NCBI GenBank assembly: GCA_964481235.1
Contig: CAYZYH010000001.1
Location: 1-64,000, forward strand
Origin: JAUPVL01 sp964481235
GTDB lineage: Bacteria; Patescibacteriota; Saccharimonadia; CAILAD01; BJGX01
Direction of reading: 5' to 3'
DNA length: 64,000 nucleotides
Shown here: positions 1-8,888 of the stretch, in pieces
How the letters are laid out: each line of letters opens with the position of its first letter
How positions within the stretch are numbered: the stretch's first letter is position 1
Position numbers and translations under genes: made by a program
The notes under the pieces: generated by a model
The model's input: only the letters and a program-made list of their open reading frames with translations
What the model was told of the DNA's origin: nothing
Databases searched by the model: none

Positions 1-87
1 GCCGCGATGGTGGAACTGGTAGACACGCGGGTCTCAAAAACCCGTGGGGGCAACCTCATGAGAGTTCGAGTCTCTCTCGCGGCACCA
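1..87 (+). tRNA. tRNA-Leu (CAA anticodon)
   Basis: Acceptor stem GCCGCGA (1-7) pairs perfectly with TCGCGGC (77-83). A discriminator A and an encoded CCA end (85-87) follow. The anticodon stem CGGGT/ACCCG encloses the loop CTCAAAA, giving anticodon CAA, which reads UUG leucine codons. A long variable arm (class II tRNA) and the T-arm GTTCGAG are visible. The molecule starts exactly at the window edge. Confidence 0.96.
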
Positions 88-96
88 ATTAAATAA

Positions 97-117
97 TAGC
101 CACTAGGCTATTTTTTT
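97..117 (+). terminator. Rho-independent terminator of tRNA-Leu
   Basis: TAGCC (97-101), loop ACTA, GGCTA (106-110), then seven T. The hairpin overlaps the stop codon region of the convergent minus-strand gene that ends at 103, so the two transcription units meet here. Confidence 0.85.
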
Positions 118-954
118 AAGTGTTGTAATTATGTCATTTCTTTTAAACCCTTGTCTTAATAGATAGCTAGTAGTTGCTACCCTCATAAGAAAGTCATCCT
201 GTGTACTTGAACTATCTGTTAAAAGACTTACAAGTATTGCCGTAACTACCCCTCTAAGATCTGTCTTTTTTCTAATATTGAAGTTCGATATATAACCTTG
301 ATTAGTTTGCTTAGAGCTAGTTGCTAAAATTTGTCTATCAGCTAAAACTACAATATTAGCATTTGTTATAGATGACAACTCACTCATAAACTGTAGTTTT
401 TGTAGAACGCCACTACTCTCAGTTACTTTATTTGCTACGCCTAGATTATTAGCAAACTTACTTAAACTCACAATGCTGCATATATACGTATCACCAACTC
501 GGTGCAAAAAAATATCTGGCGACACTCTAGATATCACCATTGATTCATCATTAAAAAGTATCGGGCTTGGCCGAGATACAATTAATTTTTCTAAAAATAA
601 TTGAAGGGTCGAATTTATTTCAAAATCAACACCAACAACAGCATAACTACAATTGTTAACACTAGATATTACTTCGTCAGCGTTAGAATAGAGAGGTTTT
701 GATTTTAGCCTAGACTTCTCCATGTATGTATCTACCGGTACTAGTGTGCTTGACGTTGTGCGTTCGGCGATAATTATTGGCTGATGTTTAAGTGCAAGAA
801 TAATTTGATAAATGTCATTGATGTACTTTATTTGAGCGTGTTCACCCACTAATATTGCAATTTTGCGCGACTGCAATGAGCTAATTGGTCTTTCAAAGAG
901 AATCTTTTCGTATTGATCTGAGCTAGTTTCTCGTACAATGCTTAGTGCTGTCAT
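103..954 (-). CDS. Unknown protein, possibly a degenerate ribokinase-fold (NAD(P)HX dehydratase-like) protein
   Basis: 283 residues with no confident family. The protein alternates short hydrophobic strands with helices, like a Rossmann or ribokinase fold. A C-terminal stretch (about residues 235-270) with LRGVVTAIL and VATTSYLLRQ loosely recalls the C-terminal helices of the YjeF/NnrD dehydratase family. The canonical GxGD catalytic loop of that family is not evident, so the resemblance may be only structural or coincidental. It starts with ATG 23 nt downstream of the 978-1361 gene, so the two are probably co-transcribed. No signal peptide or membrane segment is visible, suggesting a cytoplasmic protein. 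Confidence 0.55.
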   Translation of the reverse strand: MTALSIVRETSSDQYEKILFERPISSLQSRKIAILVGEHAQIKYINDIYQIILALKHQPIIIAERTTSSTLVPVDTYMEKSRLKSKPLYSNADEVISSVNNCSYAVVGVDFEINSTLQLFLEKLIVSRPSPILFNDESMVISRVSPDIFLHRVGDTYICSIVSLSKFANNLGVANKVTESSGVLQKLQFMSELSSITNANIVVLADRQILATSSKQTNQGYISNFNIRKKTDLRGVVTAILVSLLTDSSSTQDDFLMRVATTSYLLRQGFKRNDIITTLKKIA

Positions 955-977
955 TACATTAGTAGTATAAAGCTTAT

Positions 978-1361
978 TTATGCAAGATGTCTTAATTCAT
1001 ATGGCAATATAGAGTAAATGGTTTGATATTTTTTATTACCTACCACAATGCTTATTGCCTTAAAGTATGCGGCAATACGATTCTCTGCCTCAGTATCATC
1101 GGTAAGACCTTGTTCAGCCATTAGTCTTTGAAGTAAAATTGTGTGTCTATAATTATTCGGTTGTGCGCGTCTAATATTGTAGAATCGACGTTTTTGTACA
1201 GTTAGGTAGCTTGGTGCATATCCGAATAGAATCTTTGAGCTATCGGTTGGTAGAGTAAGTTCTAGACATTCAGAGATATTTTTTGTTAAAATTTCGGCTT
1301 GCTCTAAACTTACTAGGTTTGCTAGTTGCTTAACTAGAGCTGTAAAATGTTCAGGAATCAT
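978..1361 (-). CDS. Small conserved-looking hypothetical protein
   Basis: 127 residues that I do not recognise. It is predicted to be all-helical and cytoplasmic, with a basic centre (QKRRFYNIRRAQPNNYR, about residues 56-72). A GGAG Shine-Dalgarno lies 5 nt before the ATG, which supports the start. It is the first gene of a pair with the 283-residue protein. An AT-rich stretch with a TATAAT-like box near 1403 could be the promoter. Confidence 0.6.
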   Translation of the reverse strand: MIPEHFTALVKQLANLVSLEQAEILTKNISECLELTLPTDSSKILFGYAPSYLTVQKRRFYNIRRAQPNNYRHTILLQRLMAEQGLTDDTEAENRIAAYFKAISIVVGNKKYQTIYSILPYELRHLA

Positions 1362-1457
1362 TTTTTCTCCATTTAGACTTTTAGTGATAATAACATATAT
1401 TATATAAAAAGTCTACAAATGTCTCTAAAAATTCAATACACAAATGTAAGTAAGCTA

Positions 1458-1676
1458 TCAAAGATCAGCTTTAATCGTAGATATGGTATTTTCTGCTTCT
1501 TTAAGGTAGTTTTTTATCTCCTTAGCCAGCTCGCTACCACGTTTAAACTTCTCCATAGCCTTATCTATGTCTACGTCATCACTTTCTAAATATTTAGTTA
1601 TAGATTCGAGCTCGGCCATTGCCTCGGCAAAGTCAAGAATATGTTCTTTTTTGTCTCTATTTTGTGGTTTAGTCAT
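1458..1676 (-). CDS. xseB: Exodeoxyribonuclease VII small subunit
   Basis: A 72-residue helical-hairpin protein with the family pattern FAEAMAELESITKYLESDDVDIDKAMEKFKRG, split here as FAEAMAELE and SDDVDIDKAM followed by FKRG. XseB binds the elongated C-terminal helices of XseA to form exonuclease VII, which degrades single-stranded DNA in both directions. The ATG at 1676 is preferred over a TTG two codons earlier. It lies 9 nt downstream of xseA, the usual operon order. Confidence 0.93.
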   Translation of the reverse strand: MTKPQNRDKKEHILDFAEAMAELESITKYLESDDVDIDKAMEKFKRGSELAKEIKNYLKEAENTISTIKADL

Positions 1677-1685
1677 AAACAAATT

Positions 1686-2855
1686 CTAATGCTTAAGATA
1701 TTTTACTTCCGCACCAACCTTTCCTTTGTCTAATTGTATCATAATGTTTTGTCCTACGCTTAGTTGAGCAGAACTTCTAACTCTGGTGTCTTTTGACATT
1801 ACAACAGCATAGCCTCGTCGCAAAACCGATTGAGGATCTAAAGAAGTAAGCCTAGCTATATTCTTTTCAAATCTTACTACATCTCTAGAGTATAGTCTGG
1901 TTATACTAGTCAAAATACTATTTAGCATCTCGTTATTTAAAGTATTGGCGTTAGCTAGAACATTTGAAAATAATCTTTCCATCACCAATAGCTTATTTGT
2001 AGTAGTATCGATTTTTTGCGAGATAGCACTATGCTGTTGTGAAATTATTGAACTCACCTTAACTACCATTTCTTTTTTATCTAAAACCAATAATCTTGCA
2101 GCATCGGTAGGAGTCGCGGCACGAACATCAGCCGCTAGTTCAGCTAAACTAACATCATCCTCATGCCCGATACCTACTATTGTAGGTATTTTAGATCCAT
2201 AAACCTCTCTAGTTACGGATTCAGTGGCGAAGGCTTGCAGATCTTCGGCGCTACCACCACCCCTAATAATCACCAGTGCATCGTATTTTGTATGGTTGTT
2301 ATTAAAATATCTAATAGCTTTTACAATTTGATCGGGTGCAACCTCGCCCTGTACTTGTACCTGTAAAAGATTAACATTAACCCCGCACCAACGATCATTT
2401 AATACTTTTAGAAAATCATTATAGGCAGCTGCTTGTCTAGAAGTTATCAGCGCAACATTTTTGGGATATATAGGCAGTGGTCGCTTGCGTTCAGTAGCAA
2501 ATATACCCTCTTTTTCAAGTTTTGCTCGTAAAATATCAAATGCTTTCTTAACACTCCCCTCGCCGGCAAGCTCGATAGACCGAACAGTAAGCGAGAATTT
2601 TCCCCAGTTAGTTATTTTGGGGCTACATTTTATTCTTATCAGCATGCCATCCTCTAGGGGGTTGTTGAGCTGATAAATTGACATAAAACAACTCAGCACT
2701 GTTTGGTTGTCTTTTATGTCAAAAAAAACCCACTTGTCTTGGCTAATCTTGTAATTTGCAACTTCACCCTCAATGATTATTATGGGATAAGCATATTCTA
2801 AAGTTTGATTAATTAGCTGGCTAGCTTCACTAACAGAAAAAATTTGTTCAGACAT
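1686..2855 (-). CDS. xseA: Exodeoxyribonuclease VII large subunit
   Basis: 389 residues from the ATG at 2855. The upstream in-frame extension is rejected because it runs into the preceding gene and xseA proteins begin with a sequence like MSEQIFSVSEASQLI. An N-terminal OB fold (residues 1-100, including VANYKISQDKWVFFDIKD) binds ssDNA. It is followed by the catalytic domain, with ALITSRQAAAYNDF, VIIRGGGSAEDLQAF and PTIVGIGHEDD, and a long helical region that binds XseB. It sits in a tight minus-strand run after the flippase-like gene (1 nt apart) and before xseB. Confidence 0.95.
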   Translation of the reverse strand: MSEQIFSVSEASQLINQTLEYAYPIIIIEGEVANYKISQDKWVFFDIKDNQTVLSCFMSIYQLNNPLEDGMLIRIKCSPKITNWGKFSLTVRSIELAGEGSVKKAFDILRAKLEKEGIFATERKRPLPIYPKNVALITSRQAAAYNDFLKVLNDRWCGVNVNLLQVQVQGEVAPDQIVKAIRYFNNNHTKYDALVIIRGGGSAEDLQAFATESVTREVYGSKIPTIVGIGHEDDVSLAELAADVRAATPTDAARLLVLDKKEMVVKVSSIISQQHSAISQKIDTTTNKLLVMERLFSNVLANANTLNNEMLNSILTSITRLYSRDVVRFEKNIARLTSLDPQSVLRRGYAVVMSKDTRVRSSAQLSVGQNIMIQLDKGKVGAEVKYLKH

Positions 2856-2856
2856 C

Positions 2857-3876
2857 TTATTTACTCTTGCCCGCCTTCGACTTCTTACTAAGTAAAGTTC
2901 TTTTGTAAAACAATAATCCAACAGGTACAAATAGCCATAATGATATTATTCTATATAGAATTGTCACAGCAAAAGCAATATCAAACGGAATATTTAAGCC
3001 CACAAAAGTTGCCACCATCGCTGCTTCATAAACGCCAATGCCAGCGGTCACAATAGCGGCCAAAGAAGAAATTAGTGCGATCACATAACCCGCCATAATT
3101 ATTCCTGGGTTAACGACCTGACCAAACGCTACAAATACCAAGTATATGGTTGCTAGATCCCAAAAGACCATCAAGCAGGTATATAAAAAAGGTTTACCCA
3201 GCTCACTCCGGTGAGAACGTAAAAATAAGATAGAATCGTGTAGCTGTTCTAAAAAATTTCTTATCCTTTCTTTTCCAAATACTCTTTTTCTAATAAGTTT
3301 CAAAACTCGGTTAACAGGTTTTGCAGCAACTACTGCTATACTGGCAATAAACTTGGGGTTGAAAATAAAGGTGAGCACAGCGATACTAATTGTAATTACT
3401 ATAAATAGTACCAAAATAATAATACGCGAACTTATTCTTATAACCTGGTTTGATAATAGTAGTAATACAAACGCTCCAAGTAAAAAAACTAGATAAGCTA
3501 CAAAACTTAGTAAATACCAGCTAAGCTGAGCCAGGGTGACATTTGATGAACTAACTTTGCCGTCTAGTACTTTACGAATATAAGATATGCCCGATATACC
3601 ACCAGATGGAAAAACGATATTTACGAAGTTCATAGTAATTGTAGCCTCTGTAAGTTCGCCAAACCCTGTTTTTTGCTTAAATATGGCAAAAAAACTTTCG
3701 AAGTATTTAGCATTACTTCTATAGTAAAAGTATCTAATAGGGATGGCTAAAATCAGTAACCACCACCTAACCTGTGAAAAAAGTTGACCAAAAGACTGAA
3801 CCTGATGGAATTGGTTGTAGGCCAACACAACTACTACTATTAAAGCAACAAAAAACATAAAATGACGTAATTTCAT
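2857..3876 (-). CDS. Flippase-like integral membrane protein (LPG_synthase_TM / UPF0104 type)
   Basis: 339 residues with about eight membrane segments and a basic C-terminus (KRTLLSKKSKAGKSK). The order of segments and motifs such as FPSGGISGISYIRK (residues about 90-105) and AIVTAGIGVYEAAMVATFVGL match the transmembrane domain family that includes the flippase half of MprF (lysylphosphatidylglycerol synthase). No aminoacyl-transferase domain is present, so it cannot be a full MprF. The substrate is unknown; lipid translocation is inference. It is divergent from the Trm11-like gene, and the start codons share a 60-nt promoter region. A TACAAT box 9 nt upstream of the ATG suggests a very short or absent leader. 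Confidence 0.82.
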   Translation of the reverse strand: MKLRHFMFFVALIVVVVLAYNQFHQVQSFGQLFSQVRWWLLILAIPIRYFYYRSNAKYFESFFAIFKQKTGFGELTEATITMNFVNIVFPSGGISGISYIRKVLDGKVSSSNVTLAQLSWYLLSFVAYLVFLLGAFVLLLLSNQVIRISSRIIILVLFIVITISIAVLTFIFNPKFIASIAVVAAKPVNRVLKLIRKRVFGKERIRNFLEQLHDSILFLRSHRSELGKPFLYTCLMVFWDLATIYLVFVAFGQVVNPGIIMAGYVIALISSLAAIVTAGIGVYEAAMVATFVGLNIPFDIAFAVTILYRIISLWLFVPVGLLFYKRTLLSKKSKAGKSK

Positions 3877-3923
3877 ATTATTATCATTGTACCGTATTTA
3901 CCCCTTTAACGTTAGTTTTGAGA

Positions 3924-3929
3924 TATAAT
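3924..3929 (+). promoter_or_regulatory. -10 box predicting a leaderless mRNA for the Trm11-like gene
   Basis: TATAAT with 7 nt between the box and the ATG at 3937. Transcription would start at or next to the A of the start codon, and no Shine-Dalgarno is present. The -35 region is weak. Confidence 0.65.
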
Positions 3930-3936
3930 TGTTTTT

Positions 3937-5097
3937 ATGCAAAACATAGCTATCATAGGTAGAGAGAAGAACTTAGCTTACGCCGAGACTGAAAGTGTTT
4001 TTGGCAATATTACAAAACTAGCTAAAAGCGCAGTGATTTTTGACGATTCATTTGGTAAAAACATACACAATCTTGGTTCGGTTATTAAAATAGGTTTAGT
4101 GCTTACAGCTGCTGAAGAGCAAAATGCTTTAATCAATAGCATTACAGATCAAATTGTAAAACATTACCATCAAACCTCAGTTAATTCTATTGATTTTGGA
4201 GTAAGTTTTTATGGTGATGATATAAACGAGAAAAATTATAAACACATTTTAATAAGTATAAAAAAGAATCTAAAAAAAATAAATGTAAAATGTCGGTTTA
4301 TTTCACCAAAAAGAGTACAGCTAAATACTGCTCAAGTAAAACATAACAATTTATTAAAAAATGGTATTGAGATATTAGTTGTTCAAGATAACTCTAAATT
4401 TGTGATCGCCAAGACCACCCAACTACAAGATATTGATAGCTACAGCTTAAGAGACTATGGAAGACCAAAACGAGATATGCAGGTAGGAATGTTTCCACCC
4501 AAATTAGCTCAAATAATGCTAAACTTGGCTGGCGTTACTGTAAATACAGTCGTTTATGATCCATTCTGCGGTAGTGGCGTAGTGCTACAAGAAGCTTTGC
4601 TTAGAGGTAACTCTGCTTGGGGGTCCGACCTTTCTACATCGATGATACAAGCATCTTCAGATAACTTATTATGGTTGTCTCAAAAATACCACATTAGTTC
4701 TTCATATAAGGTTTTCTTAGGTAACGCTATTGAGATAAAAGATTTACCAAAAGAAAGATTTAGTATTGTTACAGAGGGCTACCTAGGTAAGATGTTATCT
4801 CAACCACCGTCAAATGATATCTTAAATACACTACAATCAGAATTAGCTGACTTATACCTCAACTTTTTCAAAAACCTGCAAAGTTTAACACAAAAACCAG
4901 CTAGCATTGTCATAACTTTGCCGTGTTGGCAAACTAAGGATGGCTTAAAAAAGCTCAGTATTGTTGACCAAATTGTTAATCTAGGCTATACTATTAAGCA
5001 GTTTGAGTCTGTTGACAGTAGAGATTTGATTTATAAAAGACCAAATCAAATTGTTGGTAGGCAGATATTAGTTTTAAACGTTAAAAAAGGTAGTTAA
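3937..5097 (+). CDS. Trm11/THUMP-type RNA methyltransferase
   Basis: 386 residues. The C-terminal half is a class I SAM methyltransferase: motif I YDPFCGSGVVLQEA (about residues 206-219) binds SAM, and WGSDLS supplies the acidic residue after strand 2. Motif IV reads TEGYLG where archaeal and eukaryotic Trm11 have DPPYG. The N-terminal half is compatible with a divergent THUMP-like RNA-binding domain, and its middle contains YGRPKRDMQVGMFPPKLAQIM, typical of the linker before the catalytic domain. The likely activity is N2-methylation of a guanosine in tRNA (inferred from the family). Its TAA is immediately followed by the rpmA ATG, so the two genes are one transcript. The mRNA is probably leaderless. 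Confidence 0.85.
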   Translation: MQNIAIIGREKNLAYAETESVFGNITKLAKSAVIFDDSFGKNIHNLGSVIKIGLVLTAAEEQNALINSITDQIVKHYHQTSVNSIDFGVSFYGDDINEKNYKHILISIKKNLKKINVKCRFISPKRVQLNTAQVKHNNLLKNGIEILVVQDNSKFVIAKTTQLQDIDSYSLRDYGRPKRDMQVGMFPPKLAQIMLNLAGVTVNTVVYDPFCGSGVVLQEALLRGNSAWGSDLSTSMIQASSDNLLWLSQKYHISSSYKVFLGNAIEIKDLPKERFSIVTEGYLGKMLSQPPSNDILNTLQSELADLYLNFFKNLQSLTQKPASIVITLPCWQTKDGLKKLSIVDQIVNLGYTIKQFESVDSRDLIYKRPNQIVGRQILVLNVKKGS

Positions 5098-5373
5098 ATG
5101 TCACATACAAAAGCCGGCGGTTCTAGTAAGAACGGTCGCGATTCACAATCTAAGAGACTGGGCGTAAAGCTATTTGGCGGACAAGAAGTAAAACCCGGTG
5201 ATATTGTTTTACGACAGCGTGGAACCAAGTACAAACCCGGTGTTGGTGTCGGCGTTGGTAAAGATTTTACAATTTTTGCTACCAAAGCAGGATTTGTAAG
5301 TTTCTCCCAAAAACGAAAAGTTGCTTTTACTGGTGCCAAGCAACGTAAGACCATTGTTAACATAGTTTCCTAG
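5098..5373 (+). CDS. rpmA: Ribosomal protein bL27
   Basis: 91 residues. The N-terminal MSHTKAGGSSKNGRDS tail reaches the peptidyl-transferase centre in known ribosomes. The core GVKLFGGQEVKPGDIVLRQRG is typical of bL27. No Firmicutes-type cleavable N-terminal extension is present. It begins directly after the stop of the methyltransferase gene. Its usual partner rplU lies about 58 kb away at 63633, so the common rplU-rpmA operon is split. The neighbouring pyrG is convergent, 6 nt beyond. Confidence 0.98.
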   Translation: MSHTKAGGSSKNGRDSQSKRLGVKLFGGQEVKPGDIVLRQRGTKYKPGVGVGVGKDFTIFATKAGFVSFSQKRKVAFTGAKQRKTIVNIVS

Positions 5374-5379
5374 CTATTT

Positions 5380-7026
5380 TTACAAGCCACTGACTGAACT
5401 TATTTCTTTAGTTTCTTTGTGTACACCAGTTTTAGTACAGGCACCAATAAAATCTTTAAATAAAGGATGTGGATGGTTGGGTCGAGATTTAAACTCGGGA
5501 TGAAATTGGCTAGCCACAAAAAATACATGATTAGGTAGTTCAACTATCTCAACTAATTTTTTATCAGGACTTAATCCGCTCAGTACTAAACCGGATTTCT
5601 CAAATTCTTCTCTATAGCTATTATTAAACTCGTATCGATGTCGGTGTCTTTCTAAGACACTGGTTTTTGCATATGCTAAATAGGCGTGTGATTTCTTACT
5701 TAGAATACATTTATAGTTTCCTAGCCTCATTGTTCCCCCTAGCTGGACACCCACTTGGCCTGGCATTATATGGATAACTGGGTTTTTTGTGCTAGGATCT
5801 ATCTCGGCACTGTTAGCATCTTTAATATTTAATACATTTCTTGCAAATTCAATAACTGCTACTTGCATACCAAGGCAGAGACCTAAATAAGGCAAGTTAT
5901 TTGTTCGAGCATAATGTGCTGCCAAAATTTTGCCTTCCACTCCTCTGCTACCAAAACCACCTGGTACTACTACTCCATCAATATTTTTTAAGCTACTTTC
6001 TATTGAGCCTAAATCTTCGGCGTTTATCCATTTAATTTTGACGCTACGGTTGTGATGCCACCCAGCCGAACGTAGCGCTTCAAAAACACTCATGTATGTA
6101 TCTTCGTGACTCATATATTTTGCAACCACACCAACTACTATTTCTTGTTTTGGTTTATATATTCTGTCTACCAAGCTAGACCATTCCATTAAATTTGCAG
6201 TTTTCTTAATAAACCCAAGTTTTTTAGCAATATAATGTCCAATACCAGTTTCTTCCATTCTTAATGGAACTTCATATACCGTATGAGCCGTTTCTAGACC
6301 AACAATAGCATTTTTTTCTACATCGCAATATAAACTAAGTTTTTCGAGTGCATCAGCTGTAATTGCGTGATCAGTGCGTACAAATAATACGTCGGGTTGT
6401 ATACCGGCTTCTCTTAGGTCACGAACACTGTTTTGAGCAGGCTTGGTTTTTACTTCTTTACTAGTTTCTAAATATGGTAAAAATACTAGGTGTGCGTATA
6501 AAACATTTTCTGCACCTACTCGGTGTTTCATTTGCCTAATAGCCTCTATAAAGGCCATGGCTTCGTAATCACCTACAGTTCCACCAATTTCTACGATATG
6601 AATATCAAAACCCCTACCAGCTTCTATGATTCGTCGCTGTATCTCGCTAGTAACATGTGGTATTATCTGAACGGTTTTGCCAAGGTATAGACCTTTTCGT
6701 TCATTGGCAATTACTTGGCTAAATATTTGTCCAGATATTACCGAACTAGACTTACTAAGTTCATTATTAATAAATCGTTCGTAATGACCTAGGTCCAGGT
6801 CAGTTTCGGCGCCGTCGTGCGTAACAAATACCTCGCCGTGCTCGGCAGGGTTCAGAGTACCGGCATCGGTGTTTAGATATGGGTCGCACTTTTGCATATT
6901 TACTAAAAAGCCTCGTGCTTTAAGAATTCTACCGAGGCTTGCTGCGGTGATGCCTTTACCAAGTCCTGAAACGACCCCACCGGTTACAAATATATACTTA
7001 GTTTGTTTTTTTGTTTTGCTTGGCAT
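5380..7026 (-). CDS. pyrG: CTP synthase
   Basis: 548 residues, the usual size. The N-terminal synthase domain carries the P-loop GGVVSGLGKGITAASLG (residues 16-32). The C-terminal class I glutamine amidotransferase has GLCLGMQ with nucleophile Cys384 and the QFHPEF His/Glu pair near residue 515. It converts UTP to CTP with glutamine and ATP. A purine-rich GGGGAG lies about 10 nt upstream of the ATG. pyrF and pyrE occur elsewhere in the window at 43-45 kb. It ends 6 nt from rpmA, convergent, with no clear terminator between them. Confidence 0.98.
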   Translation of the reverse strand: MPSKTKKQTKYIFVTGGVVSGLGKGITAASLGRILKARGFLVNMQKCDPYLNTDAGTLNPAEHGEVFVTHDGAETDLDLGHYERFINNELSKSSSVISGQIFSQVIANERKGLYLGKTVQIIPHVTSEIQRRIIEAGRGFDIHIVEIGGTVGDYEAMAFIEAIRQMKHRVGAENVLYAHLVFLPYLETSKEVKTKPAQNSVRDLREAGIQPDVLFVRTDHAITADALEKLSLYCDVEKNAIVGLETAHTVYEVPLRMEETGIGHYIAKKLGFIKKTANLMEWSSLVDRIYKPKQEIVVGVVAKYMSHEDTYMSVFEALRSAGWHHNRSVKIKWINAEDLGSIESSLKNIDGVVVPGGFGSRGVEGKILAAHYARTNNLPYLGLCLGMQVAVIEFARNVLNIKDANSAEIDPSTKNPVIHIMPGQVGVQLGGTMRLGNYKCILSKKSHAYLAYAKTSVLERHRHRYEFNNSYREEFEKSGLVLSGLSPDKKLVEIVELPNHVFFVASQFHPEFKSRPNHPHPLFKDFIGACTKTGVHKETKEISSVSGL

Positions 7027-7101
7027 ATATAAACAACTCCCCTCGACTCACTTACGTTTTTTATATCATACCGCTTATGTGGGTATGTATGCAATACTTT
7101 C

Positions 7102-7611
7102 TTACTTAGCGTTGTATATTAGCTGTAGTAATCTTAGAAGATTTGATTTTGCTTTGTGTCCAGACTTTATTTCTTCAACCACTTCTTGTGGATAATACCA
7201 CCCCGCACTTACAAAATCATCGGCATTAAGCTCAGGACTTTTATCGGTTATTATTTCATAAACCATAGAAATAGTATTGAGTCCATCATTTGGGCCAAAT
7301 TTACCAATCTCGCGATAATTCATGTTATCAATGTCCCAACCAAGCTCTTCTTTAGTTTCTTTTCTAAATGCTTGTAAGTAAGTTTCGCCATGTTCAACGT
7401 GACCACCCACACCTACGTCAAATCCACCTGGCGCAATGCGCTTATCTTTATGCCTTACGGGTATCCAAATCTTACCTGAGGTATTCTTTATAAAACCTTC
7501 TACTACTCGTACGTATTTAAGACCGTTTTTATATATTTCATCGCGACTAAGTGTTTTGATTACATTGTCGTTTTCATCAACCTGGTCAAGAATTTCTATA
7601 TTATTATTCAT
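7102..7611 (-). CDS. Nudix hydrolase
   Basis: About 169 residues with a Nudix box GGHVEHGETYLQAF followed by KETKEELGW (about residues 89-112). The first RE of the consensus is KE here; the metal-binding EE pair is intact. The N-terminus (LDQVDENDNVI, then RHKDKRIAPGGFDV) resembles the isopentenyl-diphosphate isomerase-like/YfcD branch of the superfamily. The nucleotide or isoprenoid substrate cannot be told. The ATG at 7611 overlaps the ctpA stop as TGATG; an in-frame GTG one codon earlier (7614) is an alternative. Either way it is translationally coupled to ctpA. Confidence 0.9.
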   Translation of the reverse strand: MNNNIEILDQVDENDNVIKTLSRDEIYKNGLKYVRVVEGFIKNTSGKIWIPVRHKDKRIAPGGFDVGVGGHVEHGETYLQAFRKETKEELGWDIDNMNYREIGKFGPNDGLNTISMVYEIITDKSPELNADDFVSAGWYYPQEVVEEIKSGHKAKSNLLRLLQLIYNAK

Positions 7612-8867
7612 CACTGATTAATCTTTTGAGTAGCTAACTCTAGTGCCTTACTAAGTTGTGGGTCACGGCTGGCGTTATAGTCATCGCTAGTTAGTTTAAC
7701 TTCAACATCAGGAGCAATACCCTCCTTGCTAATATTTACACCTTTTGGCGTAAACCAGTGCGCCACAGTTACCTTTAATGAGTCGCCTTTGCAATCATCT
7801 CCACTCAAACCAAAAAGACCAGAGCTTAGGCAAATTATTTCCTGAACACTACCCTTACCGTAAGTTTTCTCTCCTACGAGTGTAGCTCTACCGTTATCGT
7901 GTAGTGCACCTGCCATAATCTCAGAAGCCGAAGCCGAACCACCATTAATAAGCATAATGATCGGGATATTAGTGAGCTTACCTCCGGGTAAAGCGGTTAG
8001 AACTTTATTTTCCGAATGCTTCGATTTCTCTTCTACAACCGTACCACTACTCATGAACTCGGAGCTTATCTTAACGGCACCATCAAGATAACCACCAGGG
8101 TTATCACGAACATCTATAATTATTGCTTTGACACCCTGATTAGACATGTTTTCAGCTACCTTATCAACATCGGCAACGGTATTGTCTCCAAAGGTACTAA
8201 TTTTAATATAGCCAATATTTCCTGGCTTAATTTCTGAACTCACACTTGGTACAGTAATATCATCTCTTTTAATAGTTATGTCTTTAGAGGAGTTGCCGGG
8301 TCGTAAAATTGTAAGCTTTACATCTGTGCCTTTTTGACCACGTATCCTGTGCACAGCTTCATCAACGGTCATACTACTTGTATCCTGTCCGTCGACTGAC
8401 GTAATAATGTCGCCTGCTCTTAAGCCAGCCTTTTGAGCAGGAGCACCGTCTATTGGAGCAATTACAGTAAGTCGGTTGTTCTTAATACCTACCTCAATAC
8501 CAATACCACTTAACTTACCACTTAGCTGGTCACTTAATTCATTGTTTTCTTTTTCGGTTAAATAAGCAGTGTATGGGTCACCAAGGCTATCTACCATTCC
8601 GGTAATAGCACCTTCAGACTGCTTTTCGGCAGAAATATCTCCATCAAACTTTTTGTGCAATATATTGTTTACTTGCCAAAACTTTGTTAAGTCTATACTA
8701 TTTTTTGATTGGAAGCTCGGGCCAATCTGAACTCTAACAATTGAGGCGTTTAATAAAAATCCTAAAACAAAAAACACTACCCCCACAATTACTGTTGGCA
8801 AGAATGATTTGTATGATTTTTTAGATATCACAGGCTCATCCGCATATGATTCTGGGTTGTTTTTCAT
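7611..8867 (-). CDS. ctpA: S41 family carboxy-terminal processing protease
   Basis: 418 residues. One N-terminal membrane anchor (about residues 24-44) places the enzyme on the outer face of the membrane. A PDZ domain follows (about 120-200: GIGIEVGIKNNRLTVIAPI and AGLRAGDIITSVDG). The S41 protease domain carries the Ser-Lys dyad: GGSASASEI with Ser311 and YGKGS with Lys338. These proteases cleave C-termini of exported proteins, often cell-wall hydrolases. The immediate upstream gene is a CHAP hydrolase of the FtsEX module, which makes that protein a plausible client (inference). The gene lies 21 nt downstream of the CHAP gene, with no recognisable Shine-Dalgarno. Confidence 0.95.
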   Translation of the reverse strand: MKNNPESYADEPVISKKSYKSFLPTVIVGVVFFVLGFLLNASIVRVQIGPSFQSKNSIDLTKFWQVNNILHKKFDGDISAEKQSEGAITGMVDSLGDPYTAYLTEKENNELSDQLSGKLSGIGIEVGIKNNRLTVIAPIDGAPAQKAGLRAGDIITSVDGQDTSSMTVDEAVHRIRGQKGTDVKLTILRPGNSSKDITIKRDDITVPSVSSEIKPGNIGYIKISTFGDNTVADVDKVAENMSNQGVKAIIIDVRDNPGGYLDGAVKISSEFMSSGTVVEEKSKHSENKVLTALPGGKLTNIPIIMLINGGSASASEIMAGALHDNGRATLVGEKTYGKGSVQEIICLSSGLFGLSGDDCKGDSLKVTVAHWFTPKGVNISKEGIAPDVEVKLTSDDYNASRDPQLSKALELATQKINQ

Positions 8868-8888
8868 AAACTTTTTCTATCGGTTCTA

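Noticed and set aside
5094..5363. 89-residue minus-strand frame across rpmA
   Set aside because: It is fully antisense to the unmistakable bL27 gene.
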